From Litoreibacter ponti (GTDB taxonomy: Bacteria > Pseudomonadota > Alphaproteobacteria > Rhodobacterales > Rhodobacteraceae), in NCBI RefSeq assembly GCF_003054285.1, contig NZ_QBKS01000001.1, positions 806,001 to 870,000 on the forward strand: a stretch of DNA of 64,000 nucleotides. The letters are read 5' to 3'. Below, piece after piece: positions 33,622 through 41,734 of the stretch. Made by a program: the position numbers and the translations under genes. The notes under the pieces were generated by a model, which was not told the DNA's origin, ran no database searches, and saw nothing but the letters and a program-made list of their open reading frames with translations. How positions within the stretch are numbered: position 1 is the stretch's first letter; every line of letters begins with the position of its first letter.

Positions 33622-34752
33622 CTATCCTTCTTCGATGACCAACAGAACCTCATCATCCACAGCCGCCGGGTCATCGCTGATCGTCGGATCGTCCTCGTCC
33701 TCTTCGGGGAGCACCGCAGCGATCTGCTCCTCGGTCGGCAACCCGCCCCGGATCGCGTCCAAGACCTGCTCGGTCTCGGCCTCGCCCAGCGTGCCTTTAT
33801 AGGCCGCCAGTAGCTCTTCCTCCGCCGTGGTCACGCCGTCACGCGACGGCACGCCCTCCTCCACCAGGGCTTCCGCATCGGCGATGTCCGCCTCCGTCGG
33901 CACCTCGTCCACGCCGTCGGTCAGCGCAATGGCGTCGGTCAGATCGGGGTAATCCAGCGCCGCTTGCGCGTCGAGATCGGCCTGACCGTCGTCCACGCCA
34001 TTGTCGATCAGCTCCCGCGCGGCTTCGAGCTCTTCCTCGGTCGGTGCGTTCTCGATGAGATCGAACGCCTCTGCCAGCTCGAGCGTACGCTCCGCAGCGT
34101 CGAACGCCTCGCGCTCAAGAGCGTATTCGTAGTCCGCCAACGCAAGCGCCGCGCTCAAGCCCACCGGCCCGTTGAAATTGCCATTCGCGATATGGGCGAG
34201 CTTGGCATTCGGGCTGGAGTTGATCGCCCCGTTGAGCTTGCCAAGATTGCTTGGATGCAGGGTGCCTTTGACCTTGCGCTCCGGGCGCGCTTTCGGGGCA
34301 GTATGGGCCTGCACCGGGGCCACCGAGGCCTTAACGATCCGCTTGGTGCGCGCTTTGGCGGGCGCCTTCGCAACCTGGCGTTTCACGGTTCGGGTCTTGC
34401 CAGAGGTTTTCTTCTGCGCGCTGAAGATGTCGCGCAGCTTGAAGCCTTTGCCGCCGCGGGATTTCGACGCCGATCCTTTGGAGCTTTTACCGCCCGAGCG
34501 CGCAACGTCGCTCTTGCCGCCCTTTTGGCTTCCGCCCTTGGCGTTGTCGCTGTTGCCCCCTTTGTTTCCACCGCCTTTGCCGCCACCATTGCCGCCGCCA
34601 TTACCTTGGCCGCCGCCGTTGCCCCCGCCCTTGCCACCGCCATTGCCGTTCTTGGCATAGGCACCGTCGGTGCCCACAACAGTAACAATCGGTGTCGCCA
34701 CAAAGGCCGAGACCGCCATCACGGTCAGGCAGGTTTTCAGAATTTTACGCAT
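33622..34752 (-). CDS. Exported low-complexity protein (Gly/Lys-rich N half, acidic C half)
   Basis: 376 residues, function unknown. A signal peptide ends near residue 33 (GAYAK). Residues about 35-75 are a tract of GGGKGGG/GGGNGGG repeats, residues 75-165 are strongly basic (Lys/Arg/Ser), a central LHPSNLGKLNGAINSSPNAK motif follows (about 166-185), and residues 210-376 are acidic, ending VLLVIEEG. The HPSxLGxLN motif recurs, in my recollection, in other Rhodobacteraceae secreted proteins. The opposite charges of the halves suggest a surface or matrix role, but this is inference. Confidence 0.75.
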   Translation of the reverse strand: MRKILKTCLTVMAVSAFVATPIVTVVGTDGAYAKNGNGGGKGGGNGGGQGNGGGNGGGKGGGNKGGNSDNAKGGSQKGGKSDVARSGGKSSKGSASKSRGGKGFKLRDIFSAQKKTSGKTRTVKRQVAKAPAKARTKRIVKASVAPVQAHTAPKARPERKVKGTLHPSNLGKLNGAINSSPNAKLAHIANGNFNGPVGLSAALALADYEYALEREAFDAAERTLELAEAFDLIENAPTEEELEAARELIDNGVDDGQADLDAQAALDYPDLTDAIALTDGVDEVPTEADIADAEALVEEGVPSRDGVTTAEEELLAAYKGTLGEAETEQVLDAIRGGLPTEEQIAAVLPEEDEDDPTISDDPAAVDDEVLLVIEEG

Positions 34753-34936
34753 AATTGTTCCTCATTCGCCGTATTTTGCCACGTTTTTTGCAAAAAGACT
34801 TGGCATAACTAGGGAGATGCGGTGTCAGAAATGTGCCGCGCGCCTGTCCTCCCCGTGCAAGTGTAACCAGAGAAGGCCGCCGCCCCCAAGCGCGCGCCAT
34901 GCACGGCTAGATTCCGGCGAAATCCGGCCTCGGCAA

Positions 34937-34965
34937 TTGCAACCGGGGCGCCATCCGCCTATATG
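34937..34965 (+). promoter_or_regulatory. Probable sigma-70 promoter of ssrA
   Basis: TTGCAA at 34937-34942 and TATATG at 34960-34965 are separated by exactly 17 bp. The start site would be near 34972, which gives an acceptor RNA of about 79 nt, the size expected for a two-piece tmRNA. Confidence 0.65.
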
Positions 34966-34971
34966 TCTTAT

Positions 34972-35283
34972 GTTCCTTCGGGGACTATGGACATAAACGC
35001 GCTCGTAATAAGCGGATCGGACCCGGGGGCGGTACCCGGCGACTCCACCAAAACTCCCTCGTTTGGGGACCATGGGGTCGAAATAGGATCGACGGACGTC
35101 TAAAGGGGTTTGCTTTGTCTCGGTGAGTTACCACCGTTATCGGTACACTTAAGCTAGTTGCAAACGACAACAAAGCTCCGGTCGCACTCGCAGCGTAAGC
35201 TGTGCGTAAGATCGAAATCTTAAGCCCTGTCGCCTAGCAGCGTCAGGCGGGGTTCGCAGGTACCTGGCAACAGAAACCTGCAT
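34972..35283 (+). ncRNA. ssrA: tmRNA, two-piece circularly permuted form
   Basis: Transfer-messenger RNA rescues stalled ribosomes and tags the unfinished protein. The gene is permuted as in other alphaproteobacteria. An acceptor RNA (about 34972-35050) ends with CGACTCC, A and CCA. An intervening segment of 23 nt (35051-35073) would be removed. The coding RNA starts at 35074 with GGGGTCG, which pairs with CGACTCC over 7 bp (one G-U). The tag frame at 35160-35198 encodes ANDNKAPVALAA then TAA. A GTTCC-TTCG-GGGAC hairpin opens the acceptor piece, and GCAGGT/ACCTGC closes a stem near 35255-35281. The 3' end is approximate. Confidence 0.93.
35160..35198 (+). other. tmRNA proteolysis tag reading frame
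   Basis: Twelve codons plus TAA encode ANDNKAPVALAA. The resume codon is GCA (alanine). The ending ALAA is a ClpXP degron, and the AND start is where SspB-type adaptors bind; a SspB gene lies at 39027 in this same window. Confidence 0.93.
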
Positions 35284-35386
35284 TTACTCCCTTTTGAGCT
35301 TTAAGATCGCATGGCATTGATTTGTTTCAATTCAGTTTTTCCACGCGAACGTTACGATCTTCGGTCGCGCGCCGACCGGCAAGACT

Positions 35387-36061
35387 TCAAAGCTTGAAAG
35401 CTTCGCGAAAGGCGGGAGCACCAAGCCCGGTGAAACGCACAACGCGTGTGCCCTCAGGCCGCTTCGCCCAACCCTGGGCGAACGCGTGATCCAGGATCGA
35501 GCGGCCCAGGCGGCCCGCCAGATGCATGCGCCGCGCGGACCAGTCGAGGCAGGACTTGCACTCCGGGCTGCGGGACTTCGTTGACAAATCGATGCCCAGA
35601 TCCGCCATTTCCGCCCGACCAGCCGCTGTCAGCACCACCTCGTCGCCCTGCGCCGCAATAACGCCGCGCGCCATCAGACCGTCGTAAAGCGCCACACCCA
35701 TCTCGCCCGCGAGGTGATTGTAGCAGACCCGGGCCTGCCGCAGTTCCGCGTCGCGCGGTCCGGTGCGGGTGCGCAGCTGACCTTTCTTGGCCGCCAGCCC
35801 CATCAGCGCCTCCAGCACCTCCGCCACATCGCCATCGGCGAGCCGGAAGTAGTGGTGTCGGCCCTGCCGCTCGCGCGTGATCAATCCGCCCTCTTCCAGC
35901 CGGGTCAGATGGCCCGACGCGGTCTGGCCCTGAATGCCAGCCTCCCCCGCAAGCTCGCCCGCGGTCAGGGCCTTGCCGCTCATCAGGGCCGCTAGCATGT
36001 TGGCGCGTCCGGGATCGGCGATCAGCGTGGCGATGCGGGAAATGTCGGGTCCGTCTTTCAT
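35387..36061 (-). CDS. ArsR-family transcriptional regulator
   Basis: 224-residue regulator. Residues 1-85 are an ArsR winged helix: ISRIATLIADPGRANMLAALM, then AGIQGQTASGHLTRLEEGGLI as recognition region. A C-terminal extension of about 130 residues carries ARVCYNHLAGEMGVALYDGL and ECKSCLDWSARRMHLAGRLG, segments I recognise from a subgroup often found near monooxygenase-like genes. Cysteines C107-region and the ECKSC pair could sense metal or oxidant. It is divergent from the NIPSNAP-chrA run and faces twin operators. Confidence 0.85.
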   Translation of the reverse strand: MKDGPDISRIATLIADPGRANMLAALMSGKALTAGELAGEAGIQGQTASGHLTRLEEGGLITRERQGRHHYFRLADGDVAEVLEALMGLAAKKGQLRTRTGPRDAELRQARVCYNHLAGEMGVALYDGLMARGVIAAQGDEVVLTAAGRAEMADLGIDLSTKSRSPECKSCLDWSARRMHLAGRLGRSILDHAFAQGWAKRPEGTRVVRFTGLGAPAFREAFKL

Positions 36062-36077
36062 GGCTTGCGCTCCATAG

Positions 36078-36138
36078 TTCGGTGGCAACCGAAGCATGGG
36101 CGACACACCAATGCAAGCATAGTTCGGCTCAGACCGAA
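36078..36138. promoter_or_regulatory. Twin operators TTCGG-N6-CCGAA upstream of the ArsR gene
   Basis: Two copies of TTCGG-N6-CCGAA lie at 36078-36093 and 36123-36138, 45 bp apart start to start. Both are preceded by CATAG and differ only in the spacer and flanks. They fill the 133-bp gap between the divergent ArsR and NIPSNAP genes. The size and symmetry fit a dimeric ArsR repressor that controls both directions. Confidence 0.7.
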
Positions 36139-36194
36139 CCATTGGCGCGACAATCCACGCTAGACCAGAGGCATGGACAACGAAGGATACCGCC

Positions 36195-36518
36195 ATGCTC
36201 ACCTGCTTCATCCGCTACCAGATCGACCCCACCAAACGCGCCGAGTTCGTGCGATACGCTCAGACCTGGGGACGGGCGATCCCGCGCAATGGGGCTGATC
36301 TTGTTGGATATTTTGCCCCGCACGAGGGATCATCGACCCTCGCCTACGGGGTCTACAACATCCCCTCCCTCGCGGAATATGAGACATACCGCGCAAGGCT
36401 CGCGGCGGATCCGCTGGGCCGGGAAAACTACGAATTCGCGCAATCCGAGAAGTTCATCTTGCGCGAAGACCGCACCTTCCTGACACTGGCCAGCACACCC
36501 CATGGAGAGCCCACATGA
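36195..36518 (+). CDS. NIPSNAP family protein
   Basis: 107-residue protein of the NIPSNAP dimeric alpha/beta-barrel fold. It begins MLTCFIRYQIDPTKRAEFVRYAQTW, and GADLVGYFAPHEGSSTLAYGVY is a family hallmark. No catalytic function is established for bacterial members. It overlaps the next gene by 4 bp (ATGA) and is the first gene downstream of the ArsR operators, so it is probably derepressed with the chromate genes. Confidence 0.8.
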   Translation: MLTCFIRYQIDPTKRAEFVRYAQTWGRAIPRNGADLVGYFAPHEGSSTLAYGVYNIPSLAEYETYRARLAADPLGRENYEFAQSEKFILREDRTFLTLASTPHGEPT

Positions 36519-36883
36519 TCGCCGTTATCTTCGAAGTCATGCCCGCAGAGGGCAAAAAGGATGCCTATCTCGACATCGCGGGCGGCCTGCGCCCCCTTCT
36601 CGACGAGGTCGAGGGGTTTATCTCTGTCGAGCGGTTCCAGTCGATCACGGATCCGTCCAAGATGCTGTCCCTGAGCTTTTTCGAAGATGAAAGCGCGCTC
36701 GCCAACTGGCGCACCATGGCCGAGCACCGCGCGGCACAGGATGCGGGCCGCAGCGGCATCTTCGACGACTACCGCTTGCGGGTCGTCTCGGTGATGCGCG
36801 ACTACGGGCCGGAGCGGAACCGCGATCAGGCGCCTGAGGACAGCAACGCCGCCCATGGCTGCCCCTATCTTGCCGACACTTGA
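36515..36883 (+). CDS. Antibiotic biosynthesis monooxygenase (ABM) domain protein
   Basis: 122-residue ABM/YgiN-like ferredoxin-fold protein. MIAVIFEVMPAEGKKDAYLDIAG opens the fold, and GFISVERFQSITDPSKMLSLSFFEDESAL (read as GFISVERFQSIT and MLSLSFFEDE) is typical. Residues EHRAAQDAGR near 70 contain the conserved histidine. The C-terminal tail APEDSNAAHGCPYLADT is an extra. Members act as heme- or quinone-oxygenases or have no known activity; no function can be assigned here. Confidence 0.8.
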   Translation: MIAVIFEVMPAEGKKDAYLDIAGGLRPLLDEVEGFISVERFQSITDPSKMLSLSFFEDESALANWRTMAEHRAAQDAGRSGIFDDYRLRVVSVMRDYGPERNRDQAPEDSNAAHGCPYLADT

Positions 36884-36991
36884 CCGCGACGGCGGCGCCC
36901 GCCATCCTGACATCATGGGGTTCGCGAGCACCCCGTGAGGCTGCGGCCCAAGCATCGCATCCCAAATCAACATGAAGAACGGGGTGCAACC

Positions 36992-37768
36992 ATGTCTGGA
37001 TACAATGAAATCTCGCCCGATCAGCTGATGCGGCTGATCGGTACGCCCGGCTGTCCAACGATCCTTGATGTCTGCGTTGACGAGGATTTTAGCGTCGACC
37101 CGCGCCTGATCCCGACCGCGAAACGCTGGCCGCATCGCGATATTGCGAACTATGACGGCGGTCCTGTCGTCGTCGTATGCCAGAAAGGCAAGAAGCTGAG
37201 CCATGGCGCGGCGGCCCTGCTGCGTACCAAACCAATCAAGGCAGAGGTTCTGGAAGGCGGCAACCATGCATGGCGTGACGCAGGCCTGCCGCTGATCCCG
37301 GCCACGGCAATCGCTGGCCCCTACTGGGTCACACGCCACCGCCCGAAGATCGACCGCATCGCCTGCCCGTGGCTAATCCGCCGCTTCATCGACCCGAAGG
37401 CGCAGGTCCTGTTCGTGCCGCCCGCCGAGGTGATGGCGGTGGCCGAAAAGTTCGACGCCACGCCTTTTGATGCAGACGGAGCGGCCCTTGCCCATCAGGA
37501 CGGCTGCACCTTTGACACGATGCTGCGCGTCTTCGCGCTCGACACTACACCGCTCCAGACCATGGCCCGCGTGATCCGCGCGGCGGATCTGGGCCGCCCG
37601 CAAGATGCGCCCGAGGCGGCGGGACTGTTGGCCCTGTCCGTCGGCCTATCGCGCGCCCATAAAAACGACCAATCCCAGCTGGAGGCGGGCATGACAGTCT
37701 ATGATGCGCTCTACGCCTGGGCCCGCGACGGGCAGGCCGAGACCCACGCGTCGGAGCTGTCACAGTGA
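36992..37768 (+). CDS. chrB: ChrB-like protein with N-terminal rhodanese domain
   Basis: 258 residues. Residues 8-103 form a rhodanese-like domain with the active cysteine in VVVVCQKGKKLSHGAA (C63). Residues about 115-250 are the ChrB C-terminal domain: HRPKIDRIACPWLIRRFIDP and LAHQDGCTFDTML are its landmarks. ChrB proteins accompany ChrA and are proposed chromate-responsive regulators. The chosen start follows GGGGTG; a frame 19 residues longer lacks support. It overlaps chrA by 4 bp (GTGA). Confidence 0.87.
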   Translation: MSGYNEISPDQLMRLIGTPGCPTILDVCVDEDFSVDPRLIPTAKRWPHRDIANYDGGPVVVVCQKGKKLSHGAAALLRTKPIKAEVLEGGNHAWRDAGLPLIPATAIAGPYWVTRHRPKIDRIACPWLIRRFIDPKAQVLFVPPAEVMAVAEKFDATPFDADGAALAHQDGCTFDTMLRVFALDTTPLQTMARVIRAADLGRPQDAPEAAGLLALSVGLSRAHKNDQSQLEAGMTVYDALYAWARDGQAETHASELSQ

Positions 37769-38958
37769 CCTTGGCTGAGCTGATCCGCGTCTTCGGGCGC
37801 ATCGGGCTTTTGTCCTTCGGCGGCCCGGCGGCGCAGATCGCACTGATGTACAAGGAGCTGGTCGAGGACCGGCCGTGGCTGACCGACGCGCAATTCCTGC
37901 GCGCGCTGTCATTTTGCATGTTGCTGCCGGGGCCGGAGGCGATGCAGCTTGCGACCTACGCCGGCTGGCGGTTGCGCGGCACACTGGGCGGGTTGATCGC
38001 GGGGCTGCTGTTCGTCATCCCCGGCGCGCTGGTAATCGCGGTGCTGGCGCTGGCCTATAGCGCCTACGGGCAGCTTCCGATCGCGCAATCGCTGTTCATC
38101 GGCATCAAGGCCTGCGTCGTGGTGATCGTGATCGGCGCGTTGATGAAGGTTTCTCAGAAAGCGCTCAAAATCCGCGCGCACCTGACCATCGCCGTCGCAA
38201 GCTTCGCGGCGCTCTTCGCGCTCGACCTGCCCTTCCCGCTGGTCATCGCGGTCGCGGCGCTGGCAGGTGCGCTCTTTCTGAAAGCCCCGGTCGAGCCGGG
38301 GCCGAAATCCGCGCCGCAAAGCATTTGGAGTACCGTCAAGACCGTGGCAATTTGGCTTGCGATCTGGCTGGCCCCGATCCTCCTGCTCGAGCTCTACGCG
38401 CCAAACATCCTTGTCGATATGGCGATTTTTTTCTCGACCCTCGCGGTCGTTACCTTTGGCGGGGCCTACGCGGTGCTGGCCTACATGACGCAGATCGTGG
38501 TGGGAGACTTCGGCTGGCTCACCACCGAGCAGATGATCGACGCGCTCGGCCTGGCGGAGACCACCCCCGGCCCGCTTATTCTTGTGACACAGTTCGTCGC
38601 CATGATCGCCAGCGACAGCCCCGGCACGGCGATCGCCGCGGGGGTCGTGACGCTTTGGGTCACCTTCGCGCCGTGCTTCCTGTGGATCTTTGCAGGGGCG
38701 CCTTATATCGACCGGCTCGCCCACATGCCGCGTCTGTCGGGCGCGCTTGCGGGGATCACCGCGGCGGTCGTGGGGGTGATCGCCAATCTGGGGCTGTGGT
38801 TCGCGGGTGCCGTGTTCTTCGAGCAGGGCTTTTTGCAGTTCGCACCGGTGATGATCGCCGGGGTTGCGGCGCTGTTGTTGCTGTGGCGGAGGTGGGACAT
38901 GCTGTGGGTGCTGCCCATTTCGGCGGCACTGGGACTGCTTTTGGCCCCGCCGGTTTGA
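37765..38958 (+). CDS. chrA: Chromate transporter ChrA
   Basis: 397-residue efflux protein of the CHR family, with a GTG start overlapping chrB. Two homologous halves with about 10-12 helices are visible. The family motif FGRIGLLSFGGPAAQIALMY opens the first half; its counterpart STLAVVTFGGAYAVLAYM lies near residue 220, and LPGPEAMQLATYAGW near residue 50. ChrA expels chromate using membrane potential. A bulged hairpin with TTTT overlaps its stop. Confidence 0.92.
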   Translation: MTLAELIRVFGRIGLLSFGGPAAQIALMYKELVEDRPWLTDAQFLRALSFCMLLPGPEAMQLATYAGWRLRGTLGGLIAGLLFVIPGALVIAVLALAYSAYGQLPIAQSLFIGIKACVVVIVIGALMKVSQKALKIRAHLTIAVASFAALFALDLPFPLVIAVAALAGALFLKAPVEPGPKSAPQSIWSTVKTVAIWLAIWLAPILLLELYAPNILVDMAIFFSTLAVVTFGGAYAVLAYMTQIVVGDFGWLTTEQMIDALGLAETTPGPLILVTQFVAMIASDSPGTAIAAGVVTLWVTFAPCFLWIFAGAPYIDRLAHMPRLSGALAGITAAVVGVIANLGLWFAGAVFFEQGFLQFAPVMIAGVAALLLLWRRWDMLWVLPISAALGLLLAPPV

Positions 38959-38969
38959 GCGGGCCTTTT
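38943..38969 (+). terminator. Possible terminator overlapping the chrA stop
   Basis: GGC-c-CCGC pairs with GCGGGCC around an 8-nt loop that contains the chrA stop codon, then TTTT. One bulged C makes it weaker than a classic terminator. Confidence 0.45.
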
Positions 38970-39026
38970 ACTCCCCCGCGAATCCCGTATGCTTACCCGT
39001 AGGTCAAATGAAGGGGGTCGCATCCC

Positions 39027-39545
39027 ATGTCCAAGAGCATCGACTACGGCAACATGATGCACCGCGCCATGCGCGGCCTCATCGCCGAGGTGCTGGAGGA
39101 TGTCGGGGCAAACGGACTGCCGGGCGAGCACCACTTTTTCATCACCTTCGATACCCGTCACCCCGATGTGGAGATGGCCGACTGGCTGTTCGACCGTTAC
39201 CCGTCCGAGATGACGATCGTCGTGCAGCACTGGTTCGACAATCTGATCGTGGGCAGTGACGGCTTCCAGATCACGCTCAACTTCGGCGACACACCGGAGC
39301 CGCTGGCGATCCCATTCGACGCGATCCGCACCTTCGTGGATCCGTCGGTGGAATTCGGCCTGCGGTTCGAAAATCAGGATGGCGAGGAGGACGACGCCGA
39401 GGTCGTCGACCTGCCCGACCTCGACCTCGCCGAAGCGCTGGATCTCGACAAGGTCGAGGATCCGAAACCCGAAACGGCGTCCGACGACCCTGCCCCGGCC
39501 AAGGACGCCGATGTCGTCAGCCTCGACGCGTTCCGAAAGACCTGA
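39027..39545 (+). CDS. sspB: SspB-family ClpXP adaptor
   Basis: 172-residue adaptor that brings ssrA-tagged proteins to the ClpXP protease. The substrate-binding domain is residues 1-115, with HHFFITFDTRHPDVEMADWL and WFDNLIVGSDGFQITLNF as conserved strands. A long acidic linker (EEDDAEVVDLPDLDLAEALDL) leads to a short C-terminal ClpX-binding tail VVSLDAFRKT. This is the alphaproteobacterial SspB form. A tmRNA gene with the matching tag is 3.7 kb upstream. Confidence 0.9.
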   Translation: MSKSIDYGNMMHRAMRGLIAEVLEDVGANGLPGEHHFFITFDTRHPDVEMADWLFDRYPSEMTIVVQHWFDNLIVGSDGFQITLNFGDTPEPLAIPFDAIRTFVDPSVEFGLRFENQDGEEDDAEVVDLPDLDLAEALDLDKVEDPKPETASDDPAPAKDADVVSLDAFRKT

Positions 39546-39742
39546 CTTAACGCGGCTCCTGCACCCTCGATCTCCGCCAAATGCGCGTCCGCCTTATGGC
39601 CAAGCTCCATATCGGCAGGGTGTAGATCGGGATGTCCGCCGCGTCACATTTCGAGTGCGCGCGAAGCCCGTGGCTTGATTGCCAAGACATGATAGCGCGG
39701 CTAAACCGGGGGCGTTCGCTAAATCACGCAAGGACCCGCCCC

Positions 39743-41134
39743 ATGACCGCGACCCGCACCGAGACCGACAGCTTTGGCCCGCTGGAGGTCCCCGCCGACA
39801 AGTACTGGGGCGCGCAGACCCAACGCTCGATCATGAACTTCCCCATTGGCTGGGAGAAGCAGCCCGTGGCCATCGTCCGCGCTCTCGGCGTAATCAAAAA
39901 GGCCGCGGCGACCGTGAACCTTGAGTTCGGTGACCTTGACGCAGAACTTGCCCCCGCGATCCAGCAGGCGGCGCAAGAGGTCATCGACGGCAAGTTCGAC
40001 GACAACTTTCCGTTGGTGGTCTGGCAGACAGGCTCCGGCACGCAAAGCAACATGAATTCCAACGAGGTGATCTCGAACCGCGCGATCGAGATCCTCGGTG
40101 GCGAGATGGGCTCCAAATCGCCCGTCCACCCCAACGATCATTGCAACATGGGTCAGTCCTCGAACGACACCTTCCCCACCGCGATGCATGTCGCCATCGG
40201 GATGGTCGCCCGCGACACGCTGCTGCCCGGTCTGCGCAAGCTGCACGCGGCGCTGGAGGCGAAGGCGGAAGAGTTCAAGGACATCATCAAGATCGGCCGC
40301 ACCCATACGCAGGACGCGACGCCCCTGACCCTGGGCCAGGAATTTGGTGGTTATGCCCATCAGATGAAGAAGGGCATCGAGCGGGTCGAGGCTTGCCTGC
40401 CCGACATTTACGAACTGGCCCAAGGCGGAACCGCCGTGGGCACGGGCCTGAACACCCGCAAAGGCTTCGCCGAGAAAGTTGCGGCCGAGATCGCCGCGAT
40501 CACCGACCTGCCGTTTGTCACGGCTCCAAACAAGTTCGAGGCGCTCGCCGCCCATGACGCAATGGTCATGTTCTCCGGTGCGCTGAAAACCGTCGCGGCG
40601 TCAATGTTCAAGATCGCCAACGATATGCGCCTGCTGGGCTCCGGCCCCCGCTCCGGTCTGGGCGAGCTGATTCTGCCCGAAAACGAGCCCGGCTCGTCCA
40701 TCATGCCCGGCAAGGTGAACCCCACCCAGGCCGAGGCGCTGACCATGGTCTGCGCCCATGTGATGGGCAATGACGCCGCCGTGGGCTTTGCCGGCTCGCA
40801 AGGCCATTTCGAGCTGAACGTCTACAACCCGATGATGAGCTACAATGTCATCCAGTCCATGCAGCTTCTGGGCGATGCGGCGGGCAGCTTCACCGACAAC
40901 ATGGTCGTCGGCACGCAGGCCAATGTCGAGCGGATCGACAAGCTGATGAAGGAATCGCTGATGCTGGTCACAGCACTTGCGCCCACCATCGGCTATGACA
41001 ACGCCACCAAGGTCGCCAAGACCGCCCACAAGAACGGCACGACCCTGAAGGAAGAGGCGATCGCGCTTGGTTTGGTGGACGCGGAAACCTTCGACCGTGT
41101 GGTCCAGCCCAAGGATATGATCGGCCCGAAATGA
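39743..41134 (+). CDS. fumC: Fumarate hydratase class II
   Basis: 463-residue iron-independent fumarase of the TCA cycle. The superfamily signature GSSIMPGKVNPTQAEALTMV is near residue 318; TGSGTQSNMNSNEVISNRA near 98 and GRTHTQDATPLTLGQEF near 185 contain other active-site residues. The start MTATRTETDSFGP was chosen over an in-frame 37-residue extension. The 197 bp before it show no gene. The stop overlaps the next small gene by 4 bp. Confidence 0.95.
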   Translation: MTATRTETDSFGPLEVPADKYWGAQTQRSIMNFPIGWEKQPVAIVRALGVIKKAAATVNLEFGDLDAELAPAIQQAAQEVIDGKFDDNFPLVVWQTGSGTQSNMNSNEVISNRAIEILGGEMGSKSPVHPNDHCNMGQSSNDTFPTAMHVAIGMVARDTLLPGLRKLHAALEAKAEEFKDIIKIGRTHTQDATPLTLGQEFGGYAHQMKKGIERVEACLPDIYELAQGGTAVGTGLNTRKGFAEKVAAEIAAITDLPFVTAPNKFEALAAHDAMVMFSGALKTVAASMFKIANDMRLLGSGPRSGLGELILPENEPGSSIMPGKVNPTQAEALTMVCAHVMGNDAAVGFAGSQGHFELNVYNPMMSYNVIQSMQLLGDAAGSFTDNMVVGTQANVERIDKLMKESLMLVTALAPTIGYDNATKVAKTAHKNGTTLKEEAIALGLVDAETFDRVVQPKDMIGPK

Positions 41135-41304
41135 AGCCGATTAACCTGAACCAGAAGCGAAAAGAGCGTGCGCGGGCCGAGAAGAAAGCCCGCGCAGACG
41201 CCAATTCGGTGAAGTTCGGGCGGACGAAATCCGAGAAATCCGAGGCGGCCGCGTTAACCAAGCTAGAGGCCCGCAAGCTCGACGGTCACAAGCGCGATGA
41301 GTGA
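41131..41304 (+). CDS. DUF4169 family small basic protein
   Basis: 57-residue protein rich in Lys, Arg and Ala: it begins MKPINLNQKRKERARAEKK and has VKFGRTKSEKSEAAAL in the middle. The N-terminal INLNQ-RK motif and length match DUF4169, a family of unknown function common after fumC in Rhodobacteraceae. It overlaps fumC by 4 bp and the next gene by 8 bp, which strongly supports translation. Confidence 0.8.
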   Translation: MKPINLNQKRKERARAEKKARADANSVKFGRTKSEKSEAAALTKLEARKLDGHKRDE

Positions 41305-41734
41305 GACCCGCCGGTCCGCCCTGACCCTTTTGCTGGGGGCCGCTGCGGCGGTCGGCACGGGGGCAATCGGCTACGGCGTCATGCGGATCTTCGGCGAGCG
41401 TGGCAAATCGGTGCAAGGCGCGTTTGATCTGTCGGATCTTGCGCCCGGCGAGCTTCAGCGCTTCAGCGTCAGCGATCGGCCTTTTGCCGTTTTCCATGCG
41501 CCCGGCGACGGCCTGCTTGCCTATTACCTGACGTGCACACGCGCCGGGTGCGCGCTGCAAATGTCGGACGACAACACCAGTTGGGCCTGCCCTTGCGATG
41601 AAGCCCGGTTCGCGCTTGATGGCGAGCCGATCTCCGGCCCGGTACCCCGAAAGCTCGACCGCGTTCCGGTCAGGTTTGACGGCATGGTCCTAATGGCGCC
41701 GTCGGCGCTTGGCCCGGTGGAAGCCGTGACATGA
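41297..41734 (+). CDS. Rieske-fold protein lacking the histidine ligands
   Basis: 145 residues. A twin-arginine-like start (SETRRSALT) and one hydrophobic helix to about residue 30 suggest a membrane-anchored periplasmic protein, as for Rieske subunits. The rest is a Rieske-like fold. The first cluster box reads C80-T-R82-A-G-C85 and the second C98-P-C100-D101, so all four cysteines remain but both cluster-binding histidines are replaced (by Arg and Asp). A normal 2Fe-2S Rieske centre is thus unlikely. It lies within the overlapping fumC-DUF4169-this-RHH run. Confidence 0.7.
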   Translation: MSETRRSALTLLLGAAAAVGTGAIGYGVMRIFGERGKSVQGAFDLSDLAPGELQRFSVSDRPFAVFHAPGDGLLAYYLTCTRAGCALQMSDDNTSWACPCDEARFALDGEPISGPVPRKLDRVPVRFDGMVLMAPSALGPVEAVT

